A stretch of 64,000 nt of DNA, taken from NCBI RefSeq assembly GCF_017301635.1, contig NZ_CP071091.1, positions 146,001 to 210,000 on the forward strand, in the 5' to 3' direction. Position 1 is the stretch's first letter. Each line of letters starts with the position of its first letter. The notes beneath the pieces were generated by a model. It had not been told where the DNA came from. It searched no databases and saw nothing but the letters and a program-made list of their open reading frames with translations. Source of the stretch: Myxococcus landrumus. Lineage in GTDB: Bacteria > Myxococcota > Myxococcia > Myxococcales > Myxococcaceae. The position numbers and the translations under genes are program-made. Positions 27,323 through 37,364 of the stretch are shown here, piece after piece.

Positions 27323-28447
27323 TTGAAGACAGCGGTACCGACCGAGGAACGACACGCATTGCGAAACCCCGCCACGTTGGAAGCGCCCGCAGCCGTCACC
27401 GCCTCCGCCAAGGTGGACGTCCGTGACAATGAGACGGCCCTTGCGCTGTGCGGCAACCAGAACGAAAACCTCAAACTGATGGAGCGACGCCTCGGGGTCC
27501 GGGTGGGACAACGGGGGACGGAGTTCCACTTGTCCGGCCCCTCCGACGCGGTCGCCTTCTCCGTGCGTCTGCTGGAGAACCTGGAGGGGATGATTCGCGC
27601 GGGGCGTCCTGTCTACCGCGAGGACGTCGAGCAGGGCATCAAGGTGCTTGGCCGGGGCGCGGAGTCGCTCCAGGAAGTCATGCTGGGTCCGGTGCTGAAG
27701 AGCTCCGGCAACCGGCAGATTGCTCCGAAGAGCATCGCCCAGAAGCGGTACGTGGACGCCATCCGGGCCCACGACATCGTCTTCGGCATCGGTCCCGCGG
27801 GTACGGGCAAGACGTACCTGGCCATGGCCATGGCGGTCGCCTTCCTCCAGGAGCGCAAGGTCAAGCGCATCATCCTGGCGCGTCCCGCGGTGGAGGCGGG
27901 TGAGAAGCTGGGCTTCCTGCCCGGCGACTTGCAGGAGAAGGTGAACCCCTACCTGCGGCCGCTCTACGACGCGCTCCACGACATGATGGCCGCCGAGCGC
28001 GCGGCCCATCTAGTGGAGGAGGGCGTGGTGGAAGTCGCGCCGTTGGCCTTCATGCGTGGCCGGACGCTCAACGATGCCTTCGTCATCCTCGATGAGGCGC
28101 AGAACACCACCGTTGAGCAGATGAAGATGTTCCTGACGCGCCTGGGCTACAACAGCAAGGCCGTCATCACCGGCGACGTGACGCAGGTGGACCTCCCCAC
28201 GGGGAAGCTGTCCGGCCTGTCCCACGCCCGCGCGGTGCTCAAGAACATCGAGGGCATCCACTTCGCGGAGTTCTCCGACCTGGACGTCGTCCGCCACCCG
28301 TTGGTGCAGGAAGTCATCCGCGCCTACGACAAGGCGGAGGTGGCCCAGAAGGAGGCCCAGGCCGCTCGCGAAGCCGCGCAGTCGGCCATCCTGGCGGCCC
28401 CGGAGCCCAGCGTGGCCCCAGTGCCCCCAGAGGCAGCTGTCGGCTGA
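27323..28447 (+). CDS. phoH: PhoH-family ATPase
   Basis: A 374-residue PhoH-like protein. A KH-like N-terminal region (to about 110) precedes the P-loop ATPase domain. Walker A GPAGTGKT is at about 157-164; LARPAVEAGEKLGFLPGDL and Walker B FVILDEAQN (about 253) follow, all family signatures. PhoH is linked to RNA metabolism and commonly neighbours ybeY, as here. A variable Ala/Pro-rich tail closes the protein. I chose the TTG with GGGGAG ten bases upstream; a GTG ten codons earlier (27293) has no ribosome-binding site but remains possible. The gene order phoH - 7TM-HD - ybeY is a widely conserved block. Confidence 0.93.
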   Translation: MKTAVPTEERHALRNPATLEAPAAVTASAKVDVRDNETALALCGNQNENLKLMERRLGVRVGQRGTEFHLSGPSDAVAFSVRLLENLEGMIRAGRPVYREDVEQGIKVLGRGAESLQEVMLGPVLKSSGNRQIAPKSIAQKRYVDAIRAHDIVFGIGPAGTGKTYLAMAMAVAFLQERKVKRIILARPAVEAGEKLGFLPGDLQEKVNPYLRPLYDALHDMMAAERAAHLVEEGVVEVAPLAFMRGRTLNDAFVILDEAQNTTVEQMKMFLTRLGYNSKAVITGDVTQVDLPTGKLSGLSHARAVLKNIEGIHFAEFSDLDVVRHPLVQEVIRAYDKAEVAQKEAQAAREAAQSAILAAPEPSVAPVPPEAAVG

Positions 28448-28470
28448 GCCAGTCAACGTTGCACACGTAC

Positions 28471-28510
28471 GCCCACTCGCCCTCACCCTGGCGGGCGGGC
28501 ATACGTATTT
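28471..28510 (+). terminator. Hairpin terminator after phoH
   Basis: GCCCACTCGCC pairs with GGCGGGCGGGC (one mismatch and one wobble) around an 8-base loop, and ATACGTATTT follows. It lies 24 bases after the phoH stop. Confidence 0.5.
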
Positions 28511-28582
28511 CCGGCCCCGTGAATTTTCCGGCGCGCTGCGGCCTTGATGGAGCCACGGCCCCTATCTAGGGTGAGGACCTCC

Positions 28583-31075
28583 ATGGACGAACCGGAACCG
28601 CAGTCCCCCGCGCCCAGTCCGTTGGACGCGCTCGCAGCACGCCTGGGTCTAGGAAACGGCGTCTGGGGGCGGCGTGCGGTCCAGGTGTTCCTTCTCTTGA
28701 TGGTATCGGTGGGGGCGGGCTTTGCCATCTCCCCCGGCCTCTACAGCCAGCAGATCCCCGCCTTGACGGGCGAGAACCTGGGCAAGCCCTTCCGCGCCAG
28801 CTCGCCCGCCGGCTTCAAGGCGGCTCGGGACTACGAGGTGGTCCACCGGGCCATGACGACGCAGCGGCGCCAGGACGCTCGGGCCGCCGTCAAACCCGTC
28901 TACGACTTGAACCCGGCGGTGGTGGGACATCTGCGCACCGTGGTGCGTGCGTCCTTCGCCACCATGCGCGAGCGGCTGATGGAGCTCGCCGAGGCCAAGG
29001 CGGAGAGCGAGCCGGACGAGGGCCGGAAGTCGCGGCGCAGCCCACCGCCCACTCCTGAACAAGTCGAGCGCGACCGCCGCGCCCGCGAGGAGATGCAGGC
29101 GGAGCTGCAGGAGCTGCTCTTCGGCCAGCGCGACGCGGGGCTGGAGTCGGAGGACTTCCAGGCGCTCTTCGCGAAGGGGTTCTCGGACGAGGTGGAGGTG
29201 GCCACCCTGGCGTTGCTGGAGCGGGCCTACCGCTCCGAGCAGGGCCCGGTGCACGTGGCGGGCTCCCGGGAGGAGCTGGCGCGTGAGGCTCCCCAGGGGC
29301 TCACGGTTCGGGACGTGGTGAACAAGGGCGAGGAGACCCTGCCCAACGGCGCGCCCCAGGTGGTCGACGTGCGCGAGGCGCACCAGGAGATGGACCGCTT
29401 CGCCTCCATCCCTGGCAACCTCCTGCCGGATGCGCCGGGTGTGCAGCGCCGGGCCGTGCTGCGGCTGGCCAAGCGATTGGTGCGGCCCAACCTCACCATC
29501 AACATCGCGGAGACGGATGCGCGCCGGAACCAGGCCGCGCAGGCGGTGAAGGACGCCGTCATCTCCATCAAGAAGGGGCAGCGCGTCATCGGTGATGGCG
29601 AGCTGGTGAACGAAGGCCACCTCGTTGTCCTGCAAGGGATGCGGGCGGAGACGGACGGGCTGGACCTGGTGCAGGTCCAATTGGGCGGCACGGGGTTGGT
29701 GGCGCTGCTGGTCGTCTCCTCGTACTTCTTCTGCATCACCGCGTTCCGGCGCTTCCGGCCCACGCGCAAGGATGGGCTGCTGCTGGGCATCCTGCTGGTG
29801 GGGATGCTGGCGCTGTTGCAGCTCTGGGTGTCCATCGCGGACGCCATCCAGGACCGCTACACGGCGCTGCCCATCGAGGCGCTGTACTACGTGTTCCCGG
29901 TGGCCGCGGGCGCCATGCTGGTGCGCTTCATCCTCACGCAGGAGCTGGCGCTCTTCTTCGCCGTGGTGTTCGCGAGCCTGGCGGGCGTGATGCTCGGCAA
30001 CTCGCTGGCGTTCGGCATCTACACGCTCGTGGGCTCGCTGGTGGCGGCCGACCGCATCGTCAAGGCGAAGGACCGCGTGGGCATCTTCCGGGCGGGCCTC
30101 GTCACAGGCTCGGCCAACACCGTGGCGGTGCTCTTCCTGTTCCTGGTGGAGGGCAAGGGGCTCTCGGCGGACACGGCCATCACCGCGGTGAGCGCGTTCA
30201 TCGGCTCATCGCTCGCGGTGCCGGTCATGGTGATGGCGCTCACGCCGCTCATCGAGATGACGTTCGGCTACGCGTCAGACATCAAGCTGCTGGAGCTGGC
30301 GAACCTCAACCACCCCGCGCTCAAGGAACTCATCGTCCAGGCGCCGGGCACCTACCACCACTCCATCATCATCGGGACGCTGGTGGAGAACGCCGCCGAG
30401 ACGATTGGCGCCAACCCGCTGCTCGCGCGTTCGTGCGCGTACTACCACGACATCGGAAAGGGCCGGAACCCGCTCTACTTCGGGGAGAACCAGAAGGGGG
30501 AGAACCGGCATGACGGGCTCGCGCCCGCGATGAGCGCGGTCATCATCAAGCGCCACGTGACGGAGGGGCTGGAGATGGCGCGGCAGTACCGGCTGCCCAA
30601 GCTGGTGGCGGATGCGATTCCCCAGCACCACGGCACGCGCACGGTGGGGTATTTCTACCACAAGGCCCTGAAGGAGCAGGAAGGCAAGGAAGGCGCGCCG
30701 CCCATCGACGAGAGCATCTATCGCTACCCGGGCCCCAAGCCTCAGTTCCGCGAGGCGGCGCTGGTCATGATTGCCGACGCGGTGGAGGCCTCCACGCGCT
30801 CGATGTCGGAGCCCACCACGTCCAAGCTCCAGGGCCAGGTGCAGAAGATCATCAACCTCATCTTCTCCGAGGGGCAGCTCGACGAGTGCGACCTGACGCT
30901 GAAGGACCTGAACCTCATCTCGCAGTCCTTCCTGCACACGCTGGAGGGCATCTATCACACGCGTCCCGTCTACCCGGCGGGCGCGGTGGGCGGTGGCAAG
31001 GTGCCGCCGCTGGTGGTGGCGGGAGGCAAGGCGATGGATGTGAAGGACAAGGCCCGTTCGGCGGGGGCTTCGTGA
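28583..31075 (+). CDS. 7TM-HD phosphohydrolase of the PgpH family
   Basis: An 830-residue membrane phosphohydrolase. A first TM (about 35-55) is followed by a large extracytoplasmic 7TMR-HDED domain to about 365. A bundle of seven membrane spans covers about 370-560, and a cytoplasmic HD domain has HHSIIIGT (about 591), YYHDIGKG (about 619) and later His/Asp ligands (IPQHHG, MIADAVE). In Listeria PgpH hydrolyses c-di-AMP; the myxobacterial substrate is not established. The ATG follows GAGGA by five bases. It sits in the conserved phoH - HD - ybeY order. Confidence 0.92.
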   Translation: MDEPEPQSPAPSPLDALAARLGLGNGVWGRRAVQVFLLLMVSVGAGFAISPGLYSQQIPALTGENLGKPFRASSPAGFKAARDYEVVHRAMTTQRRQDARAAVKPVYDLNPAVVGHLRTVVRASFATMRERLMELAEAKAESEPDEGRKSRRSPPPTPEQVERDRRAREEMQAELQELLFGQRDAGLESEDFQALFAKGFSDEVEVATLALLERAYRSEQGPVHVAGSREELAREAPQGLTVRDVVNKGEETLPNGAPQVVDVREAHQEMDRFASIPGNLLPDAPGVQRRAVLRLAKRLVRPNLTINIAETDARRNQAAQAVKDAVISIKKGQRVIGDGELVNEGHLVVLQGMRAETDGLDLVQVQLGGTGLVALLVVSSYFFCITAFRRFRPTRKDGLLLGILLVGMLALLQLWVSIADAIQDRYTALPIEALYYVFPVAAGAMLVRFILTQELALFFAVVFASLAGVMLGNSLAFGIYTLVGSLVAADRIVKAKDRVGIFRAGLVTGSANTVAVLFLFLVEGKGLSADTAITAVSAFIGSSLAVPVMVMALTPLIEMTFGYASDIKLLELANLNHPALKELIVQAPGTYHHSIIIGTLVENAAETIGANPLLARSCAYYHDIGKGRNPLYFGENQKGENRHDGLAPAMSAVIIKRHVTEGLEMARQYRLPKLVADAIPQHHGTRTVGYFYHKALKEQEGKEGAPPIDESIYRYPGPKPQFREAALVMIADAVEASTRSMSEPTTSKLQGQVQKIINLIFSEGQLDECDLTLKDLNLISQSFLHTLEGIYHTRPVYPAGAVGGGKVPPLVVAGGKAMDVKDKARSAGAS

Positions 31076-31097
31076 GTAGGACGCGAGGAGTGACGGC

Positions 31098-31955
31098 GTG
31101 AGACTGCGCAAGGGCAAGGTCATCCCTCGGGACGACGGCAAGCGCATCGAGGAGTTCGTGGGCGCGGCGACCACGGGCACGGATTCGGCATCGGTGGCGC
31201 GGATGCTGGCGCCGCCCGGCTGGTCCGAGCCCGCCCAGCGGCCGGAGTTCGACGAGGTCGTGCTCGTCCTCAAGGGCGAGCTGACGCTGGTGGTGGAAGG
31301 TCGCCGGGAGCGCATCGCCGCGGGCGAGGTGGGCCTGGTGCCGCGCGGCAAGCGCGTGGTGTATCGCAACGACGGCAAGGGCGCGTGTGACTACTGGTCC
31401 ATCTGCGCTCCCGCCTTCAAGCCGGAGCGGGCCCACATCGAGCCGCCCGCGCCACGTGTGCGGGAGAACGTGGTGACGGTGCAGGTGGCGCACCCCCAGG
31501 GCAAGGAGTGGGGCCGGCAGCTGACGGCATGGTCTCGTGACTACCTGCGGCGCCTGTCGCTGGCGGACTGCGAGCTGTCCCTGTCCGTGGTGGATGACCG
31601 GGCCATCCGCCGTCTCAACCGCACCTGGCGGGACAAGGACAAGGCGACCGACGTGCTGAGCTTCCCCGCGGGAGAGCTGCCCCGGGGCACTCCAGGCCCG
31701 CGTCCGCTGGGGGACGTGGTCATCTCGCTGGACACGGCGAAGCGGCAGGCGAAGGAGTACGGCCGGACGCTGGAGTCGGAGATGGCGCGTTACCTGGCGC
31801 ACGGCCTGCTGCATCTGTTGGGTCATGACCACGAGCGCCCTCGCGACGCGAAGCGCATGGCCGCGTTGGAAGAAGAGCTCCTGGGCGAGCGAGGTATGGT
31901 GGCGGACTCTCTCCAGGTGGACGCGAAGGCCCGGCGGGCGAGAAGTCTGATGTAA
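31098..31955 (+). CDS. ybeY: Cupin-YbeY fusion: rRNA-maturation endoribonuclease YbeY with an N-terminal cupin domain
   Basis: A 285-residue protein. The N-terminal 115 residues read as a small cupin barrel (PEFDEVVLVLKGELTLVVEGRRERIAAGEVGLVPRG). The C-terminal 160 residues are YbeY, with TDVLSFPAGE, GDVVIS and the zinc motif H235-x3-H239-x5-H245 in HGLLHLLGHDH. YbeY processes 16S rRNA 3' ends and takes part in 70S quality control. Typical YbeY is about 155 residues, so the cupin is an addition. The frame is continuous with an ATG at 31098, so this is one polypeptide unless an internal start is used. It closes the phoH block. Confidence 0.88.
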   Translation: MRLRKGKVIPRDDGKRIEEFVGAATTGTDSASVARMLAPPGWSEPAQRPEFDEVVLVLKGELTLVVEGRRERIAAGEVGLVPRGKRVVYRNDGKGACDYWSICAPAFKPERAHIEPPAPRVRENVVTVQVAHPQGKEWGRQLTAWSRDYLRRLSLADCELSLSVVDDRAIRRLNRTWRDKDKATDVLSFPAGELPRGTPGPRPLGDVVISLDTAKRQAKEYGRTLESEMARYLAHGLLHLLGHDHERPRDAKRMAALEEELLGERGMVADSLQVDAKARRARSLM

Positions 31956-31973
31956 GGGCCTCGCATGGCCCCC

Positions 31974-31990
31974 TGGCGGACATTCCGCCA
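31974..31990 (+). terminator. Hairpin terminator after ybeY
   Basis: TGGCGGA, CAT, TCCGCCA form a perfect 7-bp stem, 18 bases after the ybeY stop and before the next gene's promoter region. No T-tract. Confidence 0.4.
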
Positions 31991-32055
31991 TCCTGCCGAT
32001 TGAGTCGCGCGGCGTGCATGATAGGTAGGCCGCCTCCCGCGTGTTGGACACAGCC

Positions 32056-33381
32056 ATGCTCCGCTTGTCGCTCATCGTCCTTTGCCTGCTCGGCTCGTTG
32101 CTCGCGGTGCCCGCTCGTGCGCAAACGAACGCCGTGCCGCCCTGGGGAACGGGCGAGAGTCAGGCCGAGGACCTTGTCGTCTCGCTGGTGACCTTCAGCC
32201 CGGGCGATGACGTGCCGTCCTGGTGGGGGCACGGCTCGCTCGTGGTCGAAGACCGCCGGCTGGGCGTGGCCCGTGTCTACAACTACGGGATGTTCACCTT
32301 CGACGAAGCGATGCTGGCCCGCTTCGCGATGGGGCGTCTGGAGTTCTGGGTGGGGCAGGCCCGGGTGGATGGCACCTACCGCTACTACCGCGCCGAGGAC
32401 CGCGACGTCCGCATCCAGGAGCTGAACCTCACCACGGAGCAGCGACTCCAGGTCTCCAAGCGGCTGGCCGACAACGTCCTGCCCGAGAATCGCGAGTACC
32501 TGTATCATCATTACAACGACAACTGTGTCACGCGACTGCGCGACATGATTGACGTGGCCACTGGTGGCCAGCTCCGCGAGGCGGACCGGGCCCCTGGGCG
32601 GATGACGTTGCGCGAGCACACGCGGCGCTACACGGCGCCGAATCCGCCCATGAGCGTGCTGCTCGACTTCATGATGAACGACGAAATCGACCGCCCCATC
32701 ACTCGCTGGGAGGAGGCCTTCCTCCCGGACGAACTGGAGGCGCAGGTGGCGTCGCTTCAGGTGAAGGACGCGCAGGGGCAGCCGCGCCCCTTGGTGGCCC
32801 GGCAGTGGAACTACTACCTGTCTCCCGACCGTGCGCGTCCTCCCGCGGAGCCGCCCCCCTGGGGGCCGTGGATCCTCGCGTTGGGGCTCGCGCTGGGCGG
32901 TGGGGCGCTCGGGCTCTCGGCCTGGGAGCGACAGGGCAGCCGGTTGGCGCGAGTGCTCCTGGGTGCGGAGAACGCACTCCTGGGCCTGGTGCTGGGGATT
33001 CCGGGCACGGCCCTCTTCGTCATGTGGTGGGTGACGGACCACACGGTGACGTATCGCAACGAGAACCTGTTCCTGGCCAACCCGCTGACGCTCCTGGCGT
33101 TGCCCTGGGGCATCTCGCTCATGCGGGGCAAGAACCCCAAGGCGCGTGCGCGCCTGTTCAAGCTCTGGGGGATGTTGGCGGCGCTGGGGGGGCTGGGCGT
33201 GGTGCTCAAGCTCCTGCCTCCCTTCGACCAGGACAACTGGCGGCTCATCGCGCTCATCCTCCCCATCTCCCTGGGAATGGCGGGGGCGTTTGGCCTGGAC
33301 CGGGTCCTGGCGCGTTTCACGGGCGCGGCCCGCGTGTCAGCTCCCCGAGACGAGGCCGTGGCTTCGCTCAAGTCCCCCTGA
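32056..33381 (+). CDS. DUF4105-domain membrane protein
   Basis: This 441-residue protein has a signal peptide (about 1-22, ending ARAQ). A DUF4105 domain follows, with SWWGHGSLVVED, YNYGMFTFDE and, later, YNDNCVTRLRD; the His and Cys in these motifs suggest an NlpC/P60-like (LapG-like) fold. Four or five membrane spans fill the C-terminal half (about 270-420). DUF4105 proteins are envelope proteins of unknown activity. An in-frame GTG five codons upstream is a possible start; the ATG gives a better signal peptide. Confidence 0.82.
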   Translation: MLRLSLIVLCLLGSLLAVPARAQTNAVPPWGTGESQAEDLVVSLVTFSPGDDVPSWWGHGSLVVEDRRLGVARVYNYGMFTFDEAMLARFAMGRLEFWVGQARVDGTYRYYRAEDRDVRIQELNLTTEQRLQVSKRLADNVLPENREYLYHHYNDNCVTRLRDMIDVATGGQLREADRAPGRMTLREHTRRYTAPNPPMSVLLDFMMNDEIDRPITRWEEAFLPDELEAQVASLQVKDAQGQPRPLVARQWNYYLSPDRARPPAEPPPWGPWILALGLALGGGALGLSAWERQGSRLARVLLGAENALLGLVLGIPGTALFVMWWVTDHTVTYRNENLFLANPLTLLALPWGISLMRGKNPKARARLFKLWGMLAALGGLGVVLKLLPPFDQDNWRLIALILPISLGMAGAFGLDRVLARFTGAARVSAPRDEAVASLKSP

Positions 33382-33453
33382 CGGCTTCAGTATCAACCCC
33401 TTCGCGCGTGGTGACCGCTGGAGGCACCGCGCGCCCGACGAGGAAGCAAGCAC

Positions 33454-34576
33454 ATGGCGAACGATTCGATGGAGAAGATCAACGGCCTCAGAGAGCGCGT
33501 GTTGGCGCTCCGGGGGCATCTTTGACCTGGACCGCAAGCGGTCCCGCATTGCGTTGATTGAGCGTGACAGCACGCTGCCGAACTTCTGGGACGACAACAC
33601 CAAGGCCCAGGCGATGTTGAAGGAGAAGTCCACGCTGGAGCTCAGCGTGGGCGCCTACGACAAGGTGATGCGCGGCCTCGACGACGCGCAGACCCTGCTG
33701 GAGCTGGCGGCGGAGGCCGCGGACGAGGCCACGGCCCAGGAGGCGGAGTCCTCGCTGGAGGGGCTGGACGGCGACGTCGCGAAGCTGGAGCTGGCGCGCA
33801 TGCTGTCCGGCGAGCAGGACCGCAGCAGCTGCTTCATGGACATCAACGCCGGCGCCGGTGGCACCGACTCGATGGACTGGGCCGCGATGCTGCTGCGCAT
33901 GTACTCGCGCTACTGCGAGGCGAAGGGCTGGAAGGTCGAAATCAGCGACGAGGTGCCGGGCGAAGAGGCGGGCTTCAAGAACGTCTCGCTGCGCATCGAG
34001 GGTGACTTCGCCTACGGCTATCTCAAGGCCGAGGTGGGCGTGCACCGGCTGGTGCGCATCTCCCCGTTCGACGCCAACGCACGGCGCCAGACGGCCTTCG
34101 CGTCAGTGGACGTCTATCCGGAAGTCGACGACACGATTCAAATCGACATCCCGGAGAAGGACATCGAGCTGAAGTTCATCCGAGGCGGCGGCGCCGGTGG
34201 ACAGAAGGTGAACAAGACGTCCTCCACCGCGCAGCTGCGCCACCTGCCCACGGGCATCATCATCACCTGCCAGACGGAGCGCTCGCAGTCGGCCAACAAG
34301 GACATGGCCTTCAAGATTCTGCGCGGCCGCCTGTACGAGCTGGAGATGAAGAAGCGCGAGGCCGCCCGCGACGCCGCCGAGGCCGCGAAGAAGGACATCT
34401 CCTTCGGCTCGCAGATTCGCTCCTACGTCCTGGCCCCCTACCGCATGGCGAAGGACCTGCGCACCGGCGTGGAGACGGGCAACGTGGACTCGGTGCTGGA
34501 CGGAGACCTGGAGGAGTTCATCACCGCGCAGTTGTTGGGTGTGAAGAACCCCAACCGCAACGCGGCGTTGGACTGA
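33454..34576 (+). CDS. prfB: Peptide chain release factor 2 (programmed +1 frameshift)
   Basis: RF2 reads UGA and UAA stops. The gene begins at ATG 33454 and reads 23 codons to CTT TGA. The downstream frame continues from base 33524 (join 33454-33522 with 33524-34576), giving a 373-residue protein close to E. coli RF2 (365). The tripeptide anticodon SPF falls at 203-205 and the peptidyl-hydrolysis GGQ at 248-250, as in the family. The TGA is the known RF2 autoregulatory frameshift site, not damage: low RF2 lets ribosomes slip +1. The short zero-frame peptide starts [11 protein letters not shown]. Confidence 0.95.
33511..33526 (+). promoter_or_regulatory. RF2 programmed +1 frameshift signal
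   Basis: CGGGGGCATCTTTGAC has the slippery CTT, in-frame TGA stop, following C and a Shine-Dalgarno-like GGGGG at the same spacing as E. coli prfB (AGGGGGTATCTTTGAC). Confidence 0.93.
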
Positions 34577-34636
34577 GCCTCCCTACCGGCGGAGGCGGGC
34601 ACACCCCCCGCCACGCCGGCCCTCGACGAAGTCCGG

Positions 34637-34664
34637 GAACCTTTTTCCCGCCGTGGTGTCGGAC
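34637..34664 (+). promoter_or_regulatory. Candidate sigma-E-like (ECF) promoter of the sigma-factor gene
   Basis: GGAACCT, 16 bases, TCGGA: this agrees with the E. coli sigma-E consensus (GGAACTT-N16-TCTGA) at 10 of 12 positions. It is about 80 bases before the sigma gene start and within the prfB-sigma gap. ECF sigma factors commonly transcribe their own genes, so I infer autoregulation. Confidence 0.5.
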
Positions 34665-34742
34665 GCGCGGCGGGGAAGGGGAACGGATAGGCTTCAGGGG
34701 CAAGGCCCTTCTTTCTGGGAGGGCCGTCGCGGGAGGACACCG

Positions 34743-35369
34743 GTGCAACCGGGCGGGGTGCTCGAAATCGGACAGGACGGGTCCGCTGGCGAAGCGGCCG
34801 AGGCACGGCGCGACGACGCGGCGCTGCTGGCCCGGCTGCGCCAGGGCGACTCCGACGCCTTCGAGCAACTGGTGCACCTGCACCAGGACCGGCTCTACGA
34901 CTTCTGCGTCCGCATGGTGGGAGACCGTGAGGAAGCGCATGACCTGGTGCAGGAAATCTTCGTCAGCGTGCACCAGAACGTCCGCCGCTTCCGCGAGGAC
35001 TCGAGGCTGTCCACCTGGCTGTTCCGCATCACCAAGAACCACTGCATCAACCGACTGAAGTACCTCAAGCGCCGGGGCCGGGGCCGCTCGGAGGAGTACG
35101 ACGAGGCGAGCGCTGCCTGGGTAGATGGCCCAGGGGCCCCTCCCACGCCGGATGTCGCGCTGGAGTCCGCGCGCGAGCGGGCCCGGGTCCAGTGGGCCAT
35201 CTCCCAGCTCGAACCCGACGCGCGCATGCTGGTGGTGCTTCGCGACATCGAAGGGTTGAGCTACGACGAAATCGTGGACATCACGGAGCTGCCCGAGGGC
35301 ACGGTGAAGAGCCGGCTCCACCGGGCGCGTGAAAAGCTGGCGAACCTCCTGGGGCGGCTTGAGCCATGA
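34743..35369 (+). CDS. ECF-type RNA polymerase sigma factor
   Basis: A 208-residue ECF sigma factor. Region 2 (about 35-105) includes DAFEQLVHLHQDRLYDFCVRM and EEAHDLVQEIFVSVHQ, with STWLFRITKN in the DNA-melting part. Region 4 (about 145-205) ends with the helix-turn-helix LSYDEIVDITELPEGTVKSRLHRAREKL. I chose the GTG six bases after GGGAGG; a longer in-frame start adds 30 residues without family similarity. Its stop overlaps the anti-sigma gene (ATGA), the usual sigma/anti-sigma coupling. A sigma-E-like promoter lies upstream. Confidence 0.92.
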   Translation: MQPGGVLEIGQDGSAGEAAEARRDDAALLARLRQGDSDAFEQLVHLHQDRLYDFCVRMVGDREEAHDLVQEIFVSVHQNVRRFREDSRLSTWLFRITKNHCINRLKYLKRRGRGRSEEYDEASAAWVDGPGAPPTPDVALESARERARVQWAISQLEPDARMLVVLRDIEGLSYDEIVDITELPEGTVKSRLHRAREKLANLLGRLEP

Positions 35370-35749
35370 GTGGTTTCCATCGCAGACTTCCGGACGTGGA
35401 CCCGCGGATGAACCACCGCGAGGCGAGGGCCCTGTTCCTCGCGCTCGCCGACGACGAGCTGCCTGCCCCTCAGGCGCAGGCGGTGCGCTCGCACCTGGAT
35501 GGCTGCGATGAGTGCCGCCACGGGTGGGAGGGATATTCGCGCACGGTGCGGCGTCTTCAGAACGTGGAGCGAGAGAAGGCACCACCCGCGCTGGCCTCGG
35601 TGGTGATGACTCGCGTGCGCCGGCAGCGCCGTTTCGGTCTGCGGGGCCTGCACATGGCTCATATGCAGCACCGCTTCCCCGTCGAGATTCTCATCCCCAT
35701 CCTGCTCGCCGTGGCCGTGGCCGCCTTCCTGGTGTTGGCGGTCCCCTGA
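35366..35749 (+). CDS. Zinc-finger anti-sigma factor
   Basis: A 127-residue protein with an N-terminal zf-HC2 anti-sigma zinc motif (HLDGCDECRHGW, the His-x3-Cys-x2-Cys part) and a single membrane span at the extreme C terminus (about 107-126). It should hold the upstream ECF sigma factor at the inner membrane until a signal releases it. Almost nothing follows the membrane span, so there is no periplasmic sensor domain. The signal may come through the zinc site or through proteolysis within the membrane; that is inference. Coupled to the sigma gene by a 4-base overlap. Confidence 0.88.
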   Translation: MSGFHRRLPDVDPRMNHREARALFLALADDELPAPQAQAVRSHLDGCDECRHGWEGYSRTVRRLQNVEREKAPPALASVVMTRVRRQRRFGLRGLHMAHMQHRFPVEILIPILLAVAVAAFLVLAVP

Positions 35750-35822
35750 ACCTTCCCGATGTGTTGCGTTGCGTCCTGAGGGAGGCTTGGCTACGGTGCC
35801 GCGCCTCTTGGAAGGGCGCGCG

Positions 35823-37352
<1,530 letters not shown>

Positions 37353-37364
37353 CCAGGAGGCCTC

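Noticed and set aside
33454..33525. prfB looked like a gene broken by an early stop codon
   Set aside because: The stop is the conserved RF2 programmed +1 frameshift site; the downstream frame is complete.
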